Shown here: positions 1-8,600 of the stretch, one piece after another
How the letters are laid out: each line of letters opens with the position of its first letter
How positions within the stretch are numbered: the stretch's first letter is position 1
Source of the DNA: 34-65-8 sp964516135
GTDB lineage: Bacteria > Pseudomonadota > Alphaproteobacteria > Sphingomonadales > Sphingomonadaceae
Assembly: GCA_964516135.1 (NCBI GenBank)
Contig: CAZEWN010000011.1
Span: 28,054 to 92,053, forward strand
DNA length: 64,000 bases
Direction of reading: 5' to 3'
Program-made: the position numbers and the translations under genes
The notes under the pieces: generated by a model
The model's database searches: none
Seen by the model: only the letters and a program-made list of their open reading frames with translations
What the model was told of the DNA's origin: nothing

Positions 1-12
1 ATGGGTCCGCGC

Positions 13-1380
13 ATGAAACACGATGTCCACATCATCGGCGGCGGGCTGGCGGGGAGCGAGGCTGCGTGGCAGCTCGCTGAGGCAGGGTTCAAAGTGCGCC
101 TGTCCGAAATGCGCGGCAGCGGCTCGACCACGCCCGCGCATGAAACCGATGGCCTGGCAGAACTGGTATGTTCCAACAGTTTTCGCTCCGATGACGACAC
201 GAAGAACGCCGTCGGGCTGATGCACCACGAAATGCGTCGGCTCGGCAGCCTCGTAATGCGTGCAGGCGAGATCGCGCGTGTGCCCGCCGGATCGGCAATG
301 GCAGTCGACCGCGAGGTCTTCTCGGCCGAAGTCGAGAAAGCACTGACGGGGCATCCCAACGTCAGGGTGGTGCGGGAGCGGATCGACGCCCTGCCCGGGT
401 CCGGCCCCACCATTGTCGCAACTGGGCCGCTCACCGCCGAAGCGCTGGCACAGAGCATCGTCGCTGCGACCGGGCAGAACCGCCTTGCCTTCTTCGACGC
501 CATCGCCCCGATCGTCCATCGCGACTCGATCGACATGGACGTGTGCTGGATGCAGAGCCGATGGAACAAGGTCGACAGCGCCGGCGGTGAGGGCAAGGAC
601 TATATCAACTGTCCGATGACCCGCGATCAGTACCGCGCTTTCCACCAGGGCTTGCTCGACGGCGAGAAGACCGAATTCAAAGAGTGGGAAGCGGACACGC
701 CCTATTTCGATGGCTGCATGCCCATCGAGGTAATGGCCGCACGCGGTCTCGATACCTTGCGCTTCGGACCGATGAAGCCGGTCGGCCTCGACAATCCGCG
801 CGACGCGACGCCCGAATTTCCCCAAGGCCGCTGGCCCCATGCCGTGGTACAACTGCGCCAGGATAACAAGCTGGGTACATTGTGGAACATGGTCGGGTTC
901 CAGACCAAGCTGAAGCACGGCGCCCAAGTCGAACTGTTTCGTACCATTCCGGGGCTGGAAAAGGCTGAATTCGCACGGCTGGGCGGCCTCCATCGCAACA
1001 CATTCCTCAACTCACCGCTGGTACTCGACCGCCAGCTGCGGCTGAAGGGCGCGGAACACATCCGCTTCGCCGGGCAAGTGACGGGCTGCGAAGGCTATGT
1101 CGAAAGCAGCGCGGTGGGCATCATGGCGGCGCTGATGATGGCAGCCGAACTGGCCGGGCGCGAGTGGGGCCCCCCGCCCCGCACCAGCGCGATGGGGGCA
1201 TTGCTGGCGCACATCACCGGCGATGCCGAGGCGGAAACATTCCAGCCGATGAACGTCAACTTCGGCCTATTCCCGCCGCTGCACGATGTCGGCAAGAAGG
1301 TTCGCAAGGAAGCTTATACTGAGCGGGCGAAGGCCGACTTCGGCGCGTGGCTGGCGGTCATAGAACCGGTGGCGGCCTAG
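13..1380 (+). CDS. trmFO: Methylenetetrahydrofolate--tRNA-(uracil-5-)-methyltransferase TrmFO
   Basis: Folate- and FAD-dependent enzyme that methylates U54 of the tRNA T-loop to ribothymidine. The N-terminus carries the Rossmann FAD motif GGGLAGSEAAWQLAE, followed by the family blocks ELVCSNSFRSD, YINCPMTRDQY and GQVTGCEGYVESSA. About 455 residues, the normal length. An ATG at position 1 is in frame but adds only MGPR; the ATG at 13 (MKHDVHIIGGG) matches the usual family start. The window edge hides anything further upstream. The stop overlaps the end of the convergent EF-hand gene by a few bases. Confidence 0.95.
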   Translation: MKHDVHIIGGGLAGSEAAWQLAEAGFKVRLSEMRGSGSTTPAHETDGLAELVCSNSFRSDDDTKNAVGLMHHEMRRLGSLVMRAGEIARVPAGSAMAVDREVFSAEVEKALTGHPNVRVVRERIDALPGSGPTIVATGPLTAEALAQSIVAATGQNRLAFFDAIAPIVHRDSIDMDVCWMQSRWNKVDSAGGEGKDYINCPMTRDQYRAFHQGLLDGEKTEFKEWEADTPYFDGCMPIEVMAARGLDTLRFGPMKPVGLDNPRDATPEFPQGRWPHAVVQLRQDNKLGTLWNMVGFQTKLKHGAQVELFRTIPGLEKAEFARLGGLHRNTFLNSPLVLDRQLRLKGAEHIRFAGQVTGCEGYVESSAVGIMAALMMAAELAGREWGPPPRTSAMGALLAHITGDAEAETFQPMNVNFGLFPPLHDVGKKVRKEAYTERAKADFGAWLAVIEPVAA

Positions 1381-1835
1381 CAGCGACAAGCAGGCCGGGC
1401 CGCGCGCTTCGGCGCGGTCGTAGCGAATTCCTCTGCCGTCAGCACACCGTCGTCATTTGCATCCGCGCCGTCGAAACGATCAACCGTGGTCACTGCCCAC
1501 TCTTCGAACGTCAACAGGTTGTTGCCATCCTTGTCGAGCTTGCGGAAAGCGTCGGTACGGGTCGAAAGCATTTCGTTGCGACTGATCCGACCATCGCGGT
1601 TGCGATCGTAGCGGAAAAAGCGGCGCTGTTCGCGGGTAAGCTCGGTCGCCTCAGGCGGTTCCGGCCCGCGCAAGTCGCCCACGTCAACCAAGGGCAGGAC
1701 ATTGGGGTCGGGCGCAGCGGTGATCGGTTCGGGCGGCGGCGCGGCGCGCTCTACCTCGGCCCGACCCTGCCACCAGAACATGCCCACCGCAACCAGCGCC
1801 AGAGTAACCACGGCAACCAGAAATGTACGCTGCAT
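1377..1835 (-). CDS. Membrane-anchored or secreted EF-hand protein
   Basis: 152-residue protein. Residues 4-22 form an uncleaved anchor or signal peptide, followed by a Pro-rich linker. Three EF-hand-type calcium loops are visible: 77-88 (DRNRDGRISRNE), 101-112 (DKDGNNLLTFEE) and 125-136 (DANDDGVLTAEE). The last residues, CRC, are unusual. It probably binds Ca2+ in the periplasm; the physiological role is unknown. It converges on trmFO with overlapping stop codons and lies just downstream of the squalene/phytoene-synthase-like gene, possibly in one transcript. Confidence 0.8.
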   Translation of the reverse strand: MQRTFLVAVVTLALVAVGMFWWQGRAEVERAAPPPEPITAAPDPNVLPLVDVGDLRGPEPPEATELTREQRRFFRYDRNRDGRISRNEMLSTRTDAFRKLDKDGNNLLTFEEWAVTTVDRFDGADANDDGVLTAEEFATTAPKRAARPACRC

Positions 1836-1867
1836 TGCCGACCCCCAGCCAGATGCCGCAGCATAGC

Positions 1868-2506
1868 TCAGCGGCCGAAGATGCCAACCCGGATCGCCAC
1901 AATGGCACCACCGCGATCGTCGAGCAGGCCGCCTTCACCCTTCCGCAGAGCGCGCGCACCCAGCTTTCCGAGTATGGCCAGCGGGCGTAGGGTGCGCGGC
2001 AACGGTGCGAGCGCGGGCAGTTGGCTGGCTTGCGCCGCCACAAGCCGCCGCTCTGATGGGTCGCCAGCATGCGCGACAAGATCGCCCAGCGACCACTTGA
2101 TGGCATAGTTTGCAGCGTCGGTCCTTGCGGTTCCGGTCGCGTCCGCGAACAGCGGAGCGAATGCCTCGGCACGCCCACGCGCGTACCGGTCAAGCGTGGC
2201 GGGCAACAATATGGGGGTGGTTATCAACTCTTCCCACGCGTCGATGGCGGCAACAAGCCTGTCAGACTCGCCCGGAAAAAAATGGTGCATTCGTGCGAGC
2301 AGGGGATCGCTGGCGGGGCCGCCGCGGACCATGTCACGCCACCAGGCCAGGCGAATCTGCTTGAGCATGGGCTCGCGCGCCTGTGCGATTGTATGCGCCA
2401 GCCGGTGGTCGAAGGCCAGCACCACGCCCCATTGTGCACGCCCCGAAGGGGGAGCGTACGCCAAGCCAAGTCGCTGCGGCAGCGGAAGGGATTCGGAATC
2501 GGTCAC
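1868..2506 (-). CDS. Squalene/phytoene synthase family protein
   Basis: About 212 residues, with the family segment KQIRLAWWRD and a later NYAIKWSLGDLVAHAG helix. It is shorter than true squalene or phytoene synthases (about 280-340 residues), and I do not see a second clear DxxxD prenyl-diphosphate-binding motif. A catalytic role in isoprenoid condensation is therefore doubtful; the mitochondrial assembly factor NDUFAF6 belongs to the same fold. The start is uncertain: GTG at 2506 gives MTDSESLPLPQRL, and an in-frame TTG lies at 2527. No carotenoid genes are nearby. Confidence 0.72.
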   Translation of the reverse strand: MTDSESLPLPQRLGLAYAPPSGRAQWGVVLAFDHRLAHTIAQAREPMLKQIRLAWWRDMVRGGPASDPLLARMHHFFPGESDRLVAAIDAWEELITTPILLPATLDRYARGRAEAFAPLFADATGTARTDAANYAIKWSLGDLVAHAGDPSERRLVAAQASQLPALAPLPRTLRPLAILGKLGARALRKGEGGLLDDRGGAIVAIRVGIFGR

Positions 2507-2547
2507 GCGGACCGTTTGACGCGTCAATCCGGCGCGGCGTCAACCGC

Positions 2548-3207
2548 CTAGCATTCGGAATCGCCGTCGTCGCCGGTCAGGCCCGGCCCAAGGTTCCGGT
2601 CGTCACGGATGAGGAAGGCAGCCTCTTCGCGGAACTGTTTGTCGCCGGCGCCGAAGGGGTTTTCGAACAAAGCCTGGTATTCATAGTAGATTTCCACGAA
2701 CATCACTGCCGAACCCGATTGCGCCGTAATCTTCGTTGCGCCACGGCCGAACCCGGTGATTTCGTCGCCGCTGATGCCGTTGTTGGCTCCATCATCGCCG
2801 TACGCGGATTCGCGATCGAGCTCACCCCGGCACCGTTGCCAGTGAATGAACTGGCGCTCGGTGAAGTCGTCATATTCGACGCTCGACAGAATGATCCGTC
2901 CGTGATCGCCAATATCGATGCTTTCCCCCTGCCGCAGCGCGCCTTCGAGGATCGCATCCACATCCGCCTCGGTTATGGTGGGCGTCACGCCGCTGTTGTC
3001 GGTCTGCCCCAGGCGCGAGGCATTGTCGGCGAGCGACAAAGCGATCTGGCTAACCTTCATTTTCGTGGTCGCCATGCGGGCGATTTCGGTGCCGTACAGA
3101 CCAAGCGTCAGCACGACCGGCAAAACCAGCGCGAATTCCACGATCGACACGGCGGACGTATCGCGCAGCAGCGCGGCGAGAGGGCGACGGTTTGGACGCA
3201 CGGCCAT
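2548..3207 (-). CDS. TadE/TadG-like pilus assembly protein (left cassette, third gene)
   Basis: About 219 residues with the classic TadE N-terminus: a short basic cytoplasmic stretch, then SIVEFALVLPVVLTLGLYG, a pseudopilin-like transmembrane helix after a conserved Glu. The rest should be periplasmic. It shares the block FIHWQRCRGEL with the third gene of the right cassette (YIHWQRCKGEL). I chose ATG 3207 because it overlaps the upstream stop as TGATG and has GGGGA about 10 nt before it; an in-frame GTG at 3216 is the alternative. Tad pseudopilins act in Flp pilus biogenesis; the specific role here is inferred. Confidence 0.8.
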   Translation of the reverse strand: MAVRPNRRPLAALLRDTSAVSIVEFALVLPVVLTLGLYGTEIARMATTKMKVSQIALSLADNASRLGQTDNSGVTPTITEADVDAILEGALRQGESIDIGDHGRIILSSVEYDDFTERQFIHWQRCRGELDRESAYGDDGANNGISGDEITGFGRGATKITAQSGSAVMFVEIYYEYQALFENPFGAGDKQFREEAAFLIRDDRNLGPGLTGDDGDSEC

Positions 3208-3809
3208 CAGTCGCACGTCCCCGCATCCGAGCCATATTCGGCCTGATCGGCGAATGGCTGGTTCTTCTTGATCGCGCTGGCGCGGACCGTGCGATCCGAT
3301 GTGCCGCCAACATAGAATGGGTTCGGGAACAGCGGCTCGTAGGTGACGGTTACGGAATAGAGCACTACGTCCTCCGCGCCGCCATTGCCATCGGTTCCGA
3401 CATCAGGGTCCCACTGGCCGTTGCCGTTCTCATCGGTGTAGCTTTCGCCGTCGGAACAGGTGCCATCGGCGTTCTCGTCGTTCCAGCGTTCGGGTCGGGC
3501 AATGTCGGCGAACGATGCATAACTGACGCGTTCAGTTTCGAATTCAGCGCCAGGTGCGACGACGCTGACAATATCCTCGACCATGGCATCGGCAGCGTCG
3601 ATGTCGCCGACCTCCAGCGAGCTTGACCGCGCGGCTTCCTGTACCGCGCCATTGAGGACAGCCTGGGTATAGGCCAACTGGCCCAGATCAAACAGCCCCA
3701 GCAGCATGCCAACGAACACGGTCACCATCAGACCGAATTCCATCACGCTGGTCCCCTGCTCGTCGGCGGGGAGCGCGCGCAGGCGGGCGAGGATCATGGC
3801 GCGCGTCAT
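3207..3809 (-). CDS. TadE-like pilus assembly protein with Ca-loop-like insert (left cassette, second gene)
   Basis: About 200 residues. The N-terminal pseudopilin-type segment is GTSVMEFGLMVTVFVGMLLG (residues 19-38). Residues 110-137 are rich in Asp, Asn and Gly, including DENADGTCSDG and DENGNGQWDPD, and resemble EF-hand or thrombospondin-type-3 calcium loops. A similar loop occurs in the second gene of the right cassette. The start at 3809 overlaps the TadG-like stop as ATGA, which argues against the longer reading frame beginning at 3956. It is translationally coupled to both neighbours. Confidence 0.82.
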   Translation of the reverse strand: MTRAMILARLRALPADEQGTSVMEFGLMVTVFVGMLLGLFDLGQLAYTQAVLNGAVQEAARSSSLEVGDIDAADAMVEDIVSVVAPGAEFETERVSYASFADIARPERWNDENADGTCSDGESYTDENGNGQWDPDVGTDGNGGAEDVVLYSVTVTYEPLFPNPFYVGGTSDRTVRASAIKKNQPFADQAEYGSDAGTCD

Positions 3810-5836
3810 TGCGTGATCCGCAGTTCGCCCACGTTCTTGGCGATTTCCTGGAACGCGGCGTTGAGCTGGGCGGCGTTGCTCGCAGTGTACGAACTGTCCG
3901 TCGATGCGCAGTTGGCAAGGTCGGACGTCAGCGCCGAGGAGAATGCAATGACCCACACCCGGATGCCCTTTGCCTTGGTGGCGGCGCAGGCGGCCAGGAA
4001 ACGCTGGGTGTGGCGCGCGGCGTGATTGCTATCGGTCGAACCGAAACCGATCACCCGCTCGTCATGTGCCTCGAACCCGTAGCTTGAATAGATTTCGTCA
4101 TTCGGCGCCATCTGGCCGTCGGTCATGAAGATGATATGCCGCGCCACGGCGCCGCCATTGCTGGGCGCGGAGGTTACGTTATCCTCAAAGATACCCTGAG
4201 GCGACGACAGCCTAGCGCCCCAGACCATTCCCAAGTTGTGATAGGTCGAGCCCGACGGCAGCAGCGAATCGGCGTAGGCATCAAAATTGGTTTCGGTCAT
4301 CGCCCCGAGCAGACGCGCTTCGGTCGGGCAGTACCAAGCCGGCTTCCGACCCCAGTCGCTTTCAGGCACGTTCGCCGCGCGCGTGCCGGTTGATGTCGAA
4401 GTGCGATAGTAGGCGACATCGGGCCATAATGGCCGCCACTGGGTGCGGACATCGCCCGAATCCGGCGCCATGTCGATGTCGAGATCGTATGCCTCGTCGG
4501 GTGAGAACCCGGTGATCGAATTCCAGCTGAACGTGGCCTGGGAGACGGTGTGGCGCTCCTCGATGCAGCCGCGCCAGACCGCCGAGTTGAGCGCCGCGCC
4601 GCTGCCGCCGAGCGGCAGGCTGACAGTCCCCAGCGCCTTGTAGACGGACGTGTCGTAAGGGACGGCCTTGTAACGCCAGCCGGTGAAAATCGAGATCGTC
4701 TCGTATGTGTATTCGGGGTTCTCGGTCGCGATATCGCTTTCGTACTGATACCGCGTAACGCTCTGGCGCCATACGTACCAGCGGTTGCCCTGCCTGGCGC
4801 AGAAATAGATCGTCTGGCTCTGGAGCTGAGCCGTCGTGGTGGTGGTGATCCGCTGGGCAGAGGAGTTGATTTCCACATCGGTACTGGTCACCGCCCCCCC
4901 CGAATTGGTCCAACTGGAGTTGCTCGGACGTGCGGCGATGCAGTCGCTCTCGTTGCGGTGCCTCATCGTGCTGTGCTGTACCTGGGCGCCATAGCTGACG
5001 TCGGTATAGCCCGTTTCCTCGGAGTAGATCGGATCCTCGTAACCCGCGAAGATTGCTTTGGTCTCAGTGCGATACTGCGGAACGCGTGACTGGTAGGTCC
5101 AGTTGTCGGCCACGTAGGAATCATCCTGGGCCACGAGGAGCTTGCCCACGTTGACCGACGAGCTGTAAGGCACGAACCCATACCTGATCCGCGCGTTTGA
5201 GCCGGCGGTGGCGGCCTTCACGGTGTCGTAGAACGACTTCATCGCGTTACGCAAATCCTTGAGTCGCGAATTCCCGCCGTGTGCCGTCTCGCTGTAGCCG
5301 TTGCCGCTGATGTACGTAACGCACTGGCTGTTGCTCATTGCCGAAGTGCAGGCCATCGAGCCCGTCACGTCCAGCACCATCATGACGTCGCTGTTACCCA
5401 CCGACATCGAGGCGGAGCAGACCACGGATAATGGTATCTCCTCATACCCGAACAGGCGCATCACCACGGTATCGATCGTCGTTGAAGCCGTACCGCTGAC
5501 CGTGTTGCCGCGATCGCTGGAGGTCGGTGCGAAGTTCGTACCGGTTACGTCTTCGTTAGCTTCGTCGAAGTTGGTGTCGAAAAATGCGTTGGCCTGTTCC
5601 TCGGCCGCATCGTCGAAGCCGTTTGTTCCCACCGCGCGGCGCCCGGCCAGCACGCCCGCGTCGCAGGCATTCTGCAGCCGGTTCTGAACCATGTATGCGC
5701 GTGACATGTCCACGCCGCCGCCCACAAGGCCGGCCAGCGCCACCATGGCAATCGCGGCAATGGGCATGATGTTGCCCGATTGCTCGCGCAGGATCGTCAT
5801 AATTCCGGTATGCTGCGGCGAGGTGTCCGTGGACAT
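3806..5836 (-). CDS. TadG-like protein with von Willebrand factor A domain (left cassette)
   Basis: About 676 residues. A short cytoplasmic part and a TadG-type transmembrane helix (IMPIAAIAMVALAGLVGGGVD) come first, then the conserved segment QNRLQNACDAGVLAGRR. A VWA domain begins near residue 150 with the MIDAS motif DVTGSMA and resumes after a long Cys-containing insert with HIIFMTDGQMAPND near the C-terminus. TadG proteins are envelope components of Flp/Tad pilus systems; VWA MIDAS sites bind Mg2+ and protein ligands. The start is ATG 5836, with a G-rich stretch upstream; TTG 5851 is in frame. First gene of the leftward cassette, paralogous to the gene at 5986-8016. Confidence 0.82.
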   Translation of the reverse strand: MSTDTSPQHTGIMTILREQSGNIMPIAAIAMVALAGLVGGGVDMSRAYMVQNRLQNACDAGVLAGRRAVGTNGFDDAAEEQANAFFDTNFDEANEDVTGTNFAPTSSDRGNTVSGTASTTIDTVVMRLFGYEEIPLSVVCSASMSVGNSDVMMVLDVTGSMACTSAMSNSQCVTYISGNGYSETAHGGNSRLKDLRNAMKSFYDTVKAATAGSNARIRYGFVPYSSSVNVGKLLVAQDDSYVADNWTYQSRVPQYRTETKAIFAGYEDPIYSEETGYTDVSYGAQVQHSTMRHRNESDCIAARPSNSSWTNSGGAVTSTDVEINSSAQRITTTTTAQLQSQTIYFCARQGNRWYVWRQSVTRYQYESDIATENPEYTYETISIFTGWRYKAVPYDTSVYKALGTVSLPLGGSGAALNSAVWRGCIEERHTVSQATFSWNSITGFSPDEAYDLDIDMAPDSGDVRTQWRPLWPDVAYYRTSTSTGTRAANVPESDWGRKPAWYCPTEARLLGAMTETNFDAYADSLLPSGSTYHNLGMVWGARLSSPQGIFEDNVTSAPSNGGAVARHIIFMTDGQMAPNDEIYSSYGFEAHDERVIGFGSTDSNHAARHTQRFLAACAATKAKGIRVWVIAFSSALTSDLANCASTDSSYTASNAAQLNAAFQEIAKNVGELRITQ

Positions 5837-5985
5837 AGGCTGGCCCCCCAACGTCGTGCTTTGCGGGTGGCTATGACCGGCCTGTTCCTAACATTCCGTA
5901 AATCCGCGTAGAGCCCCCATGAAGCGTCACCAAATTAACCATAACGCTTCGCGATGTGCTTACGCGCGCTGGCTAGACCGCCCGT
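5837..5985. promoter_or_regulatory. Divergent promoter region between the two Tad cassettes
   Basis: This 149-bp spacer separates the two TadG-like genes, so both outward promoters should lie here or within the gene starts. It is locally AT-richer. It contains TTAACCAT at 5935-5942, matching the CtrA half-site described in Caulobacter, where pilus genes are CtrA targets. A full TTAA-N7-TTAA box is not present. Promoter activity is inferred from layout only. Confidence 0.5.
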
Positions 5986-8016
5986 GTGCAGAAACGGTTC
6001 GCCTCCTCAATCCCGGCCGGGCAAGTCTTGCGTGCGCTCGGGCGTGACACGGGGGGCAACGCGCTTGCGATAATGGCGGCCGCGCTCGGGCCGCTGCTTG
6101 CGCTCGTCGGCGGCGGCATCGACCTGGGCCGCTCGCATCTGTCGCAGAACCGGCTGCAGCAGGCGTGCGATGCCGGCGTGCTTGCCGCCCGCAAAAGGCT
6201 CGGATCCGAAGCCGCCGTGTCCGGTGACATTCCTGAAGCCGCTGCCGATGTCGGCCAGCGGTTCTTCAACATCAATTTCCGCGACGGGTCTTACGGAACG
6301 GAACAGCGCCAATTCGTGATGACGCTGGAAGACGACTTCGCCATTTCCGGGGTCGCCAAGGTCAACGTACCGACCACGATCATGCAGATCTTCGGATTTC
6401 GCGAGATCCCGCTGGCCGTCCAGTGCGAGGCGCAAATCAATTTCGCCGATACCGACATCATGATGGTGCTCGATGTCACCGGTTCGATGGCGGCGGTCAA
6501 TCCGGGGGATACCGCATCGCGGATTTCGGTGCTGAAGGCGACGGTCGCCTCTTTCCACGCGCAGCTTTCGGCGGCGGCGCTGGCAGGATCGCGCGTTCGT
6601 TATGGTTTCGTGCCCTACTCCACCAATGTGAACGTGCTGCATCTCCTCCGAGATGAATGGGTTGTGGACGAGTGGCCCTATCAATCGCGTACCGAGGCCC
6701 TGTCGCAGATCAAAACAACCCGCACCAGCTACACCAATCCGGTGCACCTGTCGGGATCGCGCACGGAAGCGACGGTCGACAATTACGCCGCGTCATTCGA
6801 TGAACGGCGTGGCTATCATTGCCCCAACCAGCCCGCGGATACCCTCAAGCAGACCTACAAGCAGACCGGAAAGAGCTCACAGCCGGTCCTGCTGCCGGTC
6901 GCCGGTGTCAAGACCACCACGGCATATGAACGCACTTCCAATGGCGCGGCCCATTACGCGCGGCTTTCGGGGCAGCGCTGCGAAGTCGTGCGGATCGATC
7001 ACGTCAATTACGTTGAAAGCTACAGTCAGATCACCGAACCTTCGCTCAAGGCCCGGCGGCAGTGGACCTATGGACGCTATCTCCACAACGTCAGCGATTT
7101 TCGCAGCGCATCGAACGGCTGTGTCGAGGAGCGCGAAACGTATGAGATCGACGACTACGACAATGTCGACCTTTCCCGCGCGCTCGATCTCGATCTCGAC
7201 CTCGTCCCGGGCTCCGACCCGCGCCATCGGGATGCGGGGGAGCTGACCTCGTTGCTGTCGCTGAGCCTTGGGGGGGGCGACGATGATGACGACGATGACG
7301 ATGATGATGATGATGATGATGACGATGACGTCAGCCTGAACCTGCTTACCTTGACCTACGACACGTCCAAATGGCGTCCGATGTATCCGAATCGCCAATT
7401 CATCCGCGCGATGAAGTGGGATGGTTCGGGCGCGTTCCGCACGCAAAAGGTGGTCACCACCGACGACTTTGTGTCTCCCGTCGGTCTCAACTCCGCCGCC
7501 TGCCCATCGCCTGCGCGCAAGTTGGGCGAGATTTCGCAGTCCGAACTGGAAAGCTACCTCGCGACCTTGCAGCCGAACGGTGCCACCTACCATGACATCG
7601 GCATGATCTGGGGTGGTCGGCTGCTGTCGCCCACTGGCCTTTTCGCGGCCGAAAATGGCGACCGGGGTGGCGGGCCGACCGGGCGCCATCTCATCTTTCT
7701 GACCGATGGCGAGACCGCGCCGCTCGATGTCAGCTACTCGAGCTATGGCATCGAACCGCTCGACCGGCGGCGCTGGTCGCCCGCATCACCGCTTTCGCTC
7801 GCGGAGGTTGTGGAGAAACGCTTCACCGTCGCCTGCAACGAGGTGAAGAAACGCAACATTACCGTCTGGGTCATCGGGTTCGGCACCGAACTGACCGACG
7901 TCATGCGCGAATGCGCGGGCGAAGGGCGGTACTTCGAAGCGGCCGACGCGGCGGAGCTCAACGCATCCTTCGCCACGATCGCGGACAGCATTTCCGACTT
8001 GCGGGTCACGCGATGA
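5986..8016 (+). CDS. TadG-like protein with von Willebrand factor A domain and poly-Asp insert (right cassette)
   Basis: 676 residues from a GTG start. The TadG-type N-terminus (GGNALAIMAAALGPLLALVG) is followed by QNRLQQACDAGVLAARK, the VWA MIDAS motif DVTGSMA at residues 163-169, and HLIFLTDGETAPLD near the C-terminus. These blocks align in order with the divergent paralogue at 3806-5836. Unlike that copy, it carries a low-complexity insertion of roughly 40 residues between a DLDLDLVPGS segment and KWRPMYP, including 17 consecutive Asp (432-448). It is probably an envelope protein of a Tad-type pilus or adhesion system. The stop overlaps the next start as ATGA. Confidence 0.82.
   Translation: MQKRFASSIPAGQVLRALGRDTGGNALAIMAAALGPLLALVGGGIDLGRSHLSQNRLQQACDAGVLAARKRLGSEAAVSGDIPEAAADVGQRFFNINFRDGSYGTEQRQFVMTLEDDFAISGVAKVNVPTTIMQIFGFREIPLAVQCEAQINFADTDIMMVLDVTGSMAAVNPGDTASRISVLKATVASFHAQLSAAALAGSRVRYGFVPYSTNVNVLHLLRDEWVVDEWPYQSRTEALSQIKTTRTSYTNPVHLSGSRTEATVDNYAASFDERRGYHCPNQPADTLKQTYKQTGKSSQPVLLPVAGVKTTTAYERTSNGAAHYARLSGQRCEVVRIDHVNYVESYSQITEPSLKARRQWTYGRYLHNVSDFRSASNGCVEERETYEIDDYDNVDLSRALDLDLDLVPGSDPRHRDAGELTSLLSLSLGGGDDDDDDDDDDDDDDDDDVSLNLLTLTYDTSKWRPMYPNRQFIRAMKWDGSGAFRTQKVVTTDDFVSPVGLNSAACPSPARKLGEISQSELESYLATLQPNGATYHDIGMIWGGRLLSPTGLFAAENGDRGGGPTGRHLIFLTDGETAPLDVSYSSYGIEPLDRRRWSPASPLSLAEVVEKRFTVACNEVKKRNITVWVIGFGTELTDVMRECAGEGRYFEAADAAELNASFATIADSISDLRVTR
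7279..7329 (+). repeat. GAT/GAC trinucleotide tract encoding 17 Asp
   Basis: Seventeen consecutive Asp codons (GAT and GAC mixed, with an uninterrupted run of seven GAT) inside the right-cassette TadG-like gene. The tract is 51 nt, so frame is kept. It is preceded by a seven-G run at 7270-7276 that could slip out of frame. The divergent paralogue has no such tract. Confidence 0.95.
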
Positions 8017-8600
8017 ACCGTTTGCGCGCGCTGCCCACCGACACGAGTGGGGCGACCCTGGTCGAGTTCGCGCTGGTCGCACCCATTCTCTTGCTGCTGC
8101 TGATGGGCATGTTTGACATGGGCTACAACTATTACGTCCAGTCACAGCTCCAGGGCGCGGTGTTGCGCGCGGCGCGCGATTCCGGAATCGAGGGAGCCGA
8201 AAACCAACGCGCCGCGATCGACGAGCGCGTGACAGAAGCGGTGCGCGACATCATGCCGCACGCGAAGATCGAGTTCGACCGCCGCGCCTATGCCAAGTTC
8301 GCCGATGTCGAGCAGCCTGAGGATTTCACCGACATCAATCGCAACAACATCTGTGACGATGGCGAACCGTTCGAGGATGCCAACGGCAACGGCCAGTGGG
8401 ACGAGGATCGCGGAGCCGCCGGCATGGGCGGCGCACGCGACGTGATCCTTTACATCGTCAACGTGACGTATCGACGCCCGATCGGCGTGACGAAGTTCAT
8501 TGGGCTGCCCGAAAACTTTACGACCACGGCTACCACCGTGCTGCGAAACCAGCCGTGGGCGGCGCAGAACATCCAGTCGAACGTGGGGCGATGCCTGTGA
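8013..8600 (+). CDS. TadE-like pilus assembly protein with Ca-loop-like insert (right cassette, second gene)
   Basis: 195 residues. The pseudopilin-like N-terminus is GATLVEFALVAPILLLLLMG (residues 13-32). Residues 107-132 carry Asp/Asn/Gly repeats (DINRNNICDDG, DANGNGQWDED) resembling calcium-binding loops and matching those of the left-cassette counterpart at 3207-3809. The start ATG overlaps the TadG-like stop as ATGA, exactly as in the left cassette. The gene end overlaps the third gene by up to 10 nt. A periplasmic, membrane-anchored minor-pilin-like role is inferred. Confidence 0.82.
   Translation: MNRLRALPTDTSGATLVEFALVAPILLLLLMGMFDMGYNYYVQSQLQGAVLRAARDSGIEGAENQRAAIDERVTEAVRDIMPHAKIEFDRRAYAKFADVEQPEDFTDINRNNICDDGEPFEDANGNGQWDEDRGAAGMGGARDVILYIVNVTYRRPIGVTKFIGLPENFTTTATTVLRNQPWAAQNIQSNVGRCL

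Noticed and set aside
2383..3246. Plus-strand open frame over the squalene-synthase-like and TadE-like genes
   Set aside because: Antisense to genes with recognisable family segments and overlapping stop/start signals.
7270..7329. Frameshift in the right TadG-like gene at the poly-Asp tract
   Set aside because: The tract is 51 nt and the frame continues to conserved C-terminal blocks, so the gene reads as intact.
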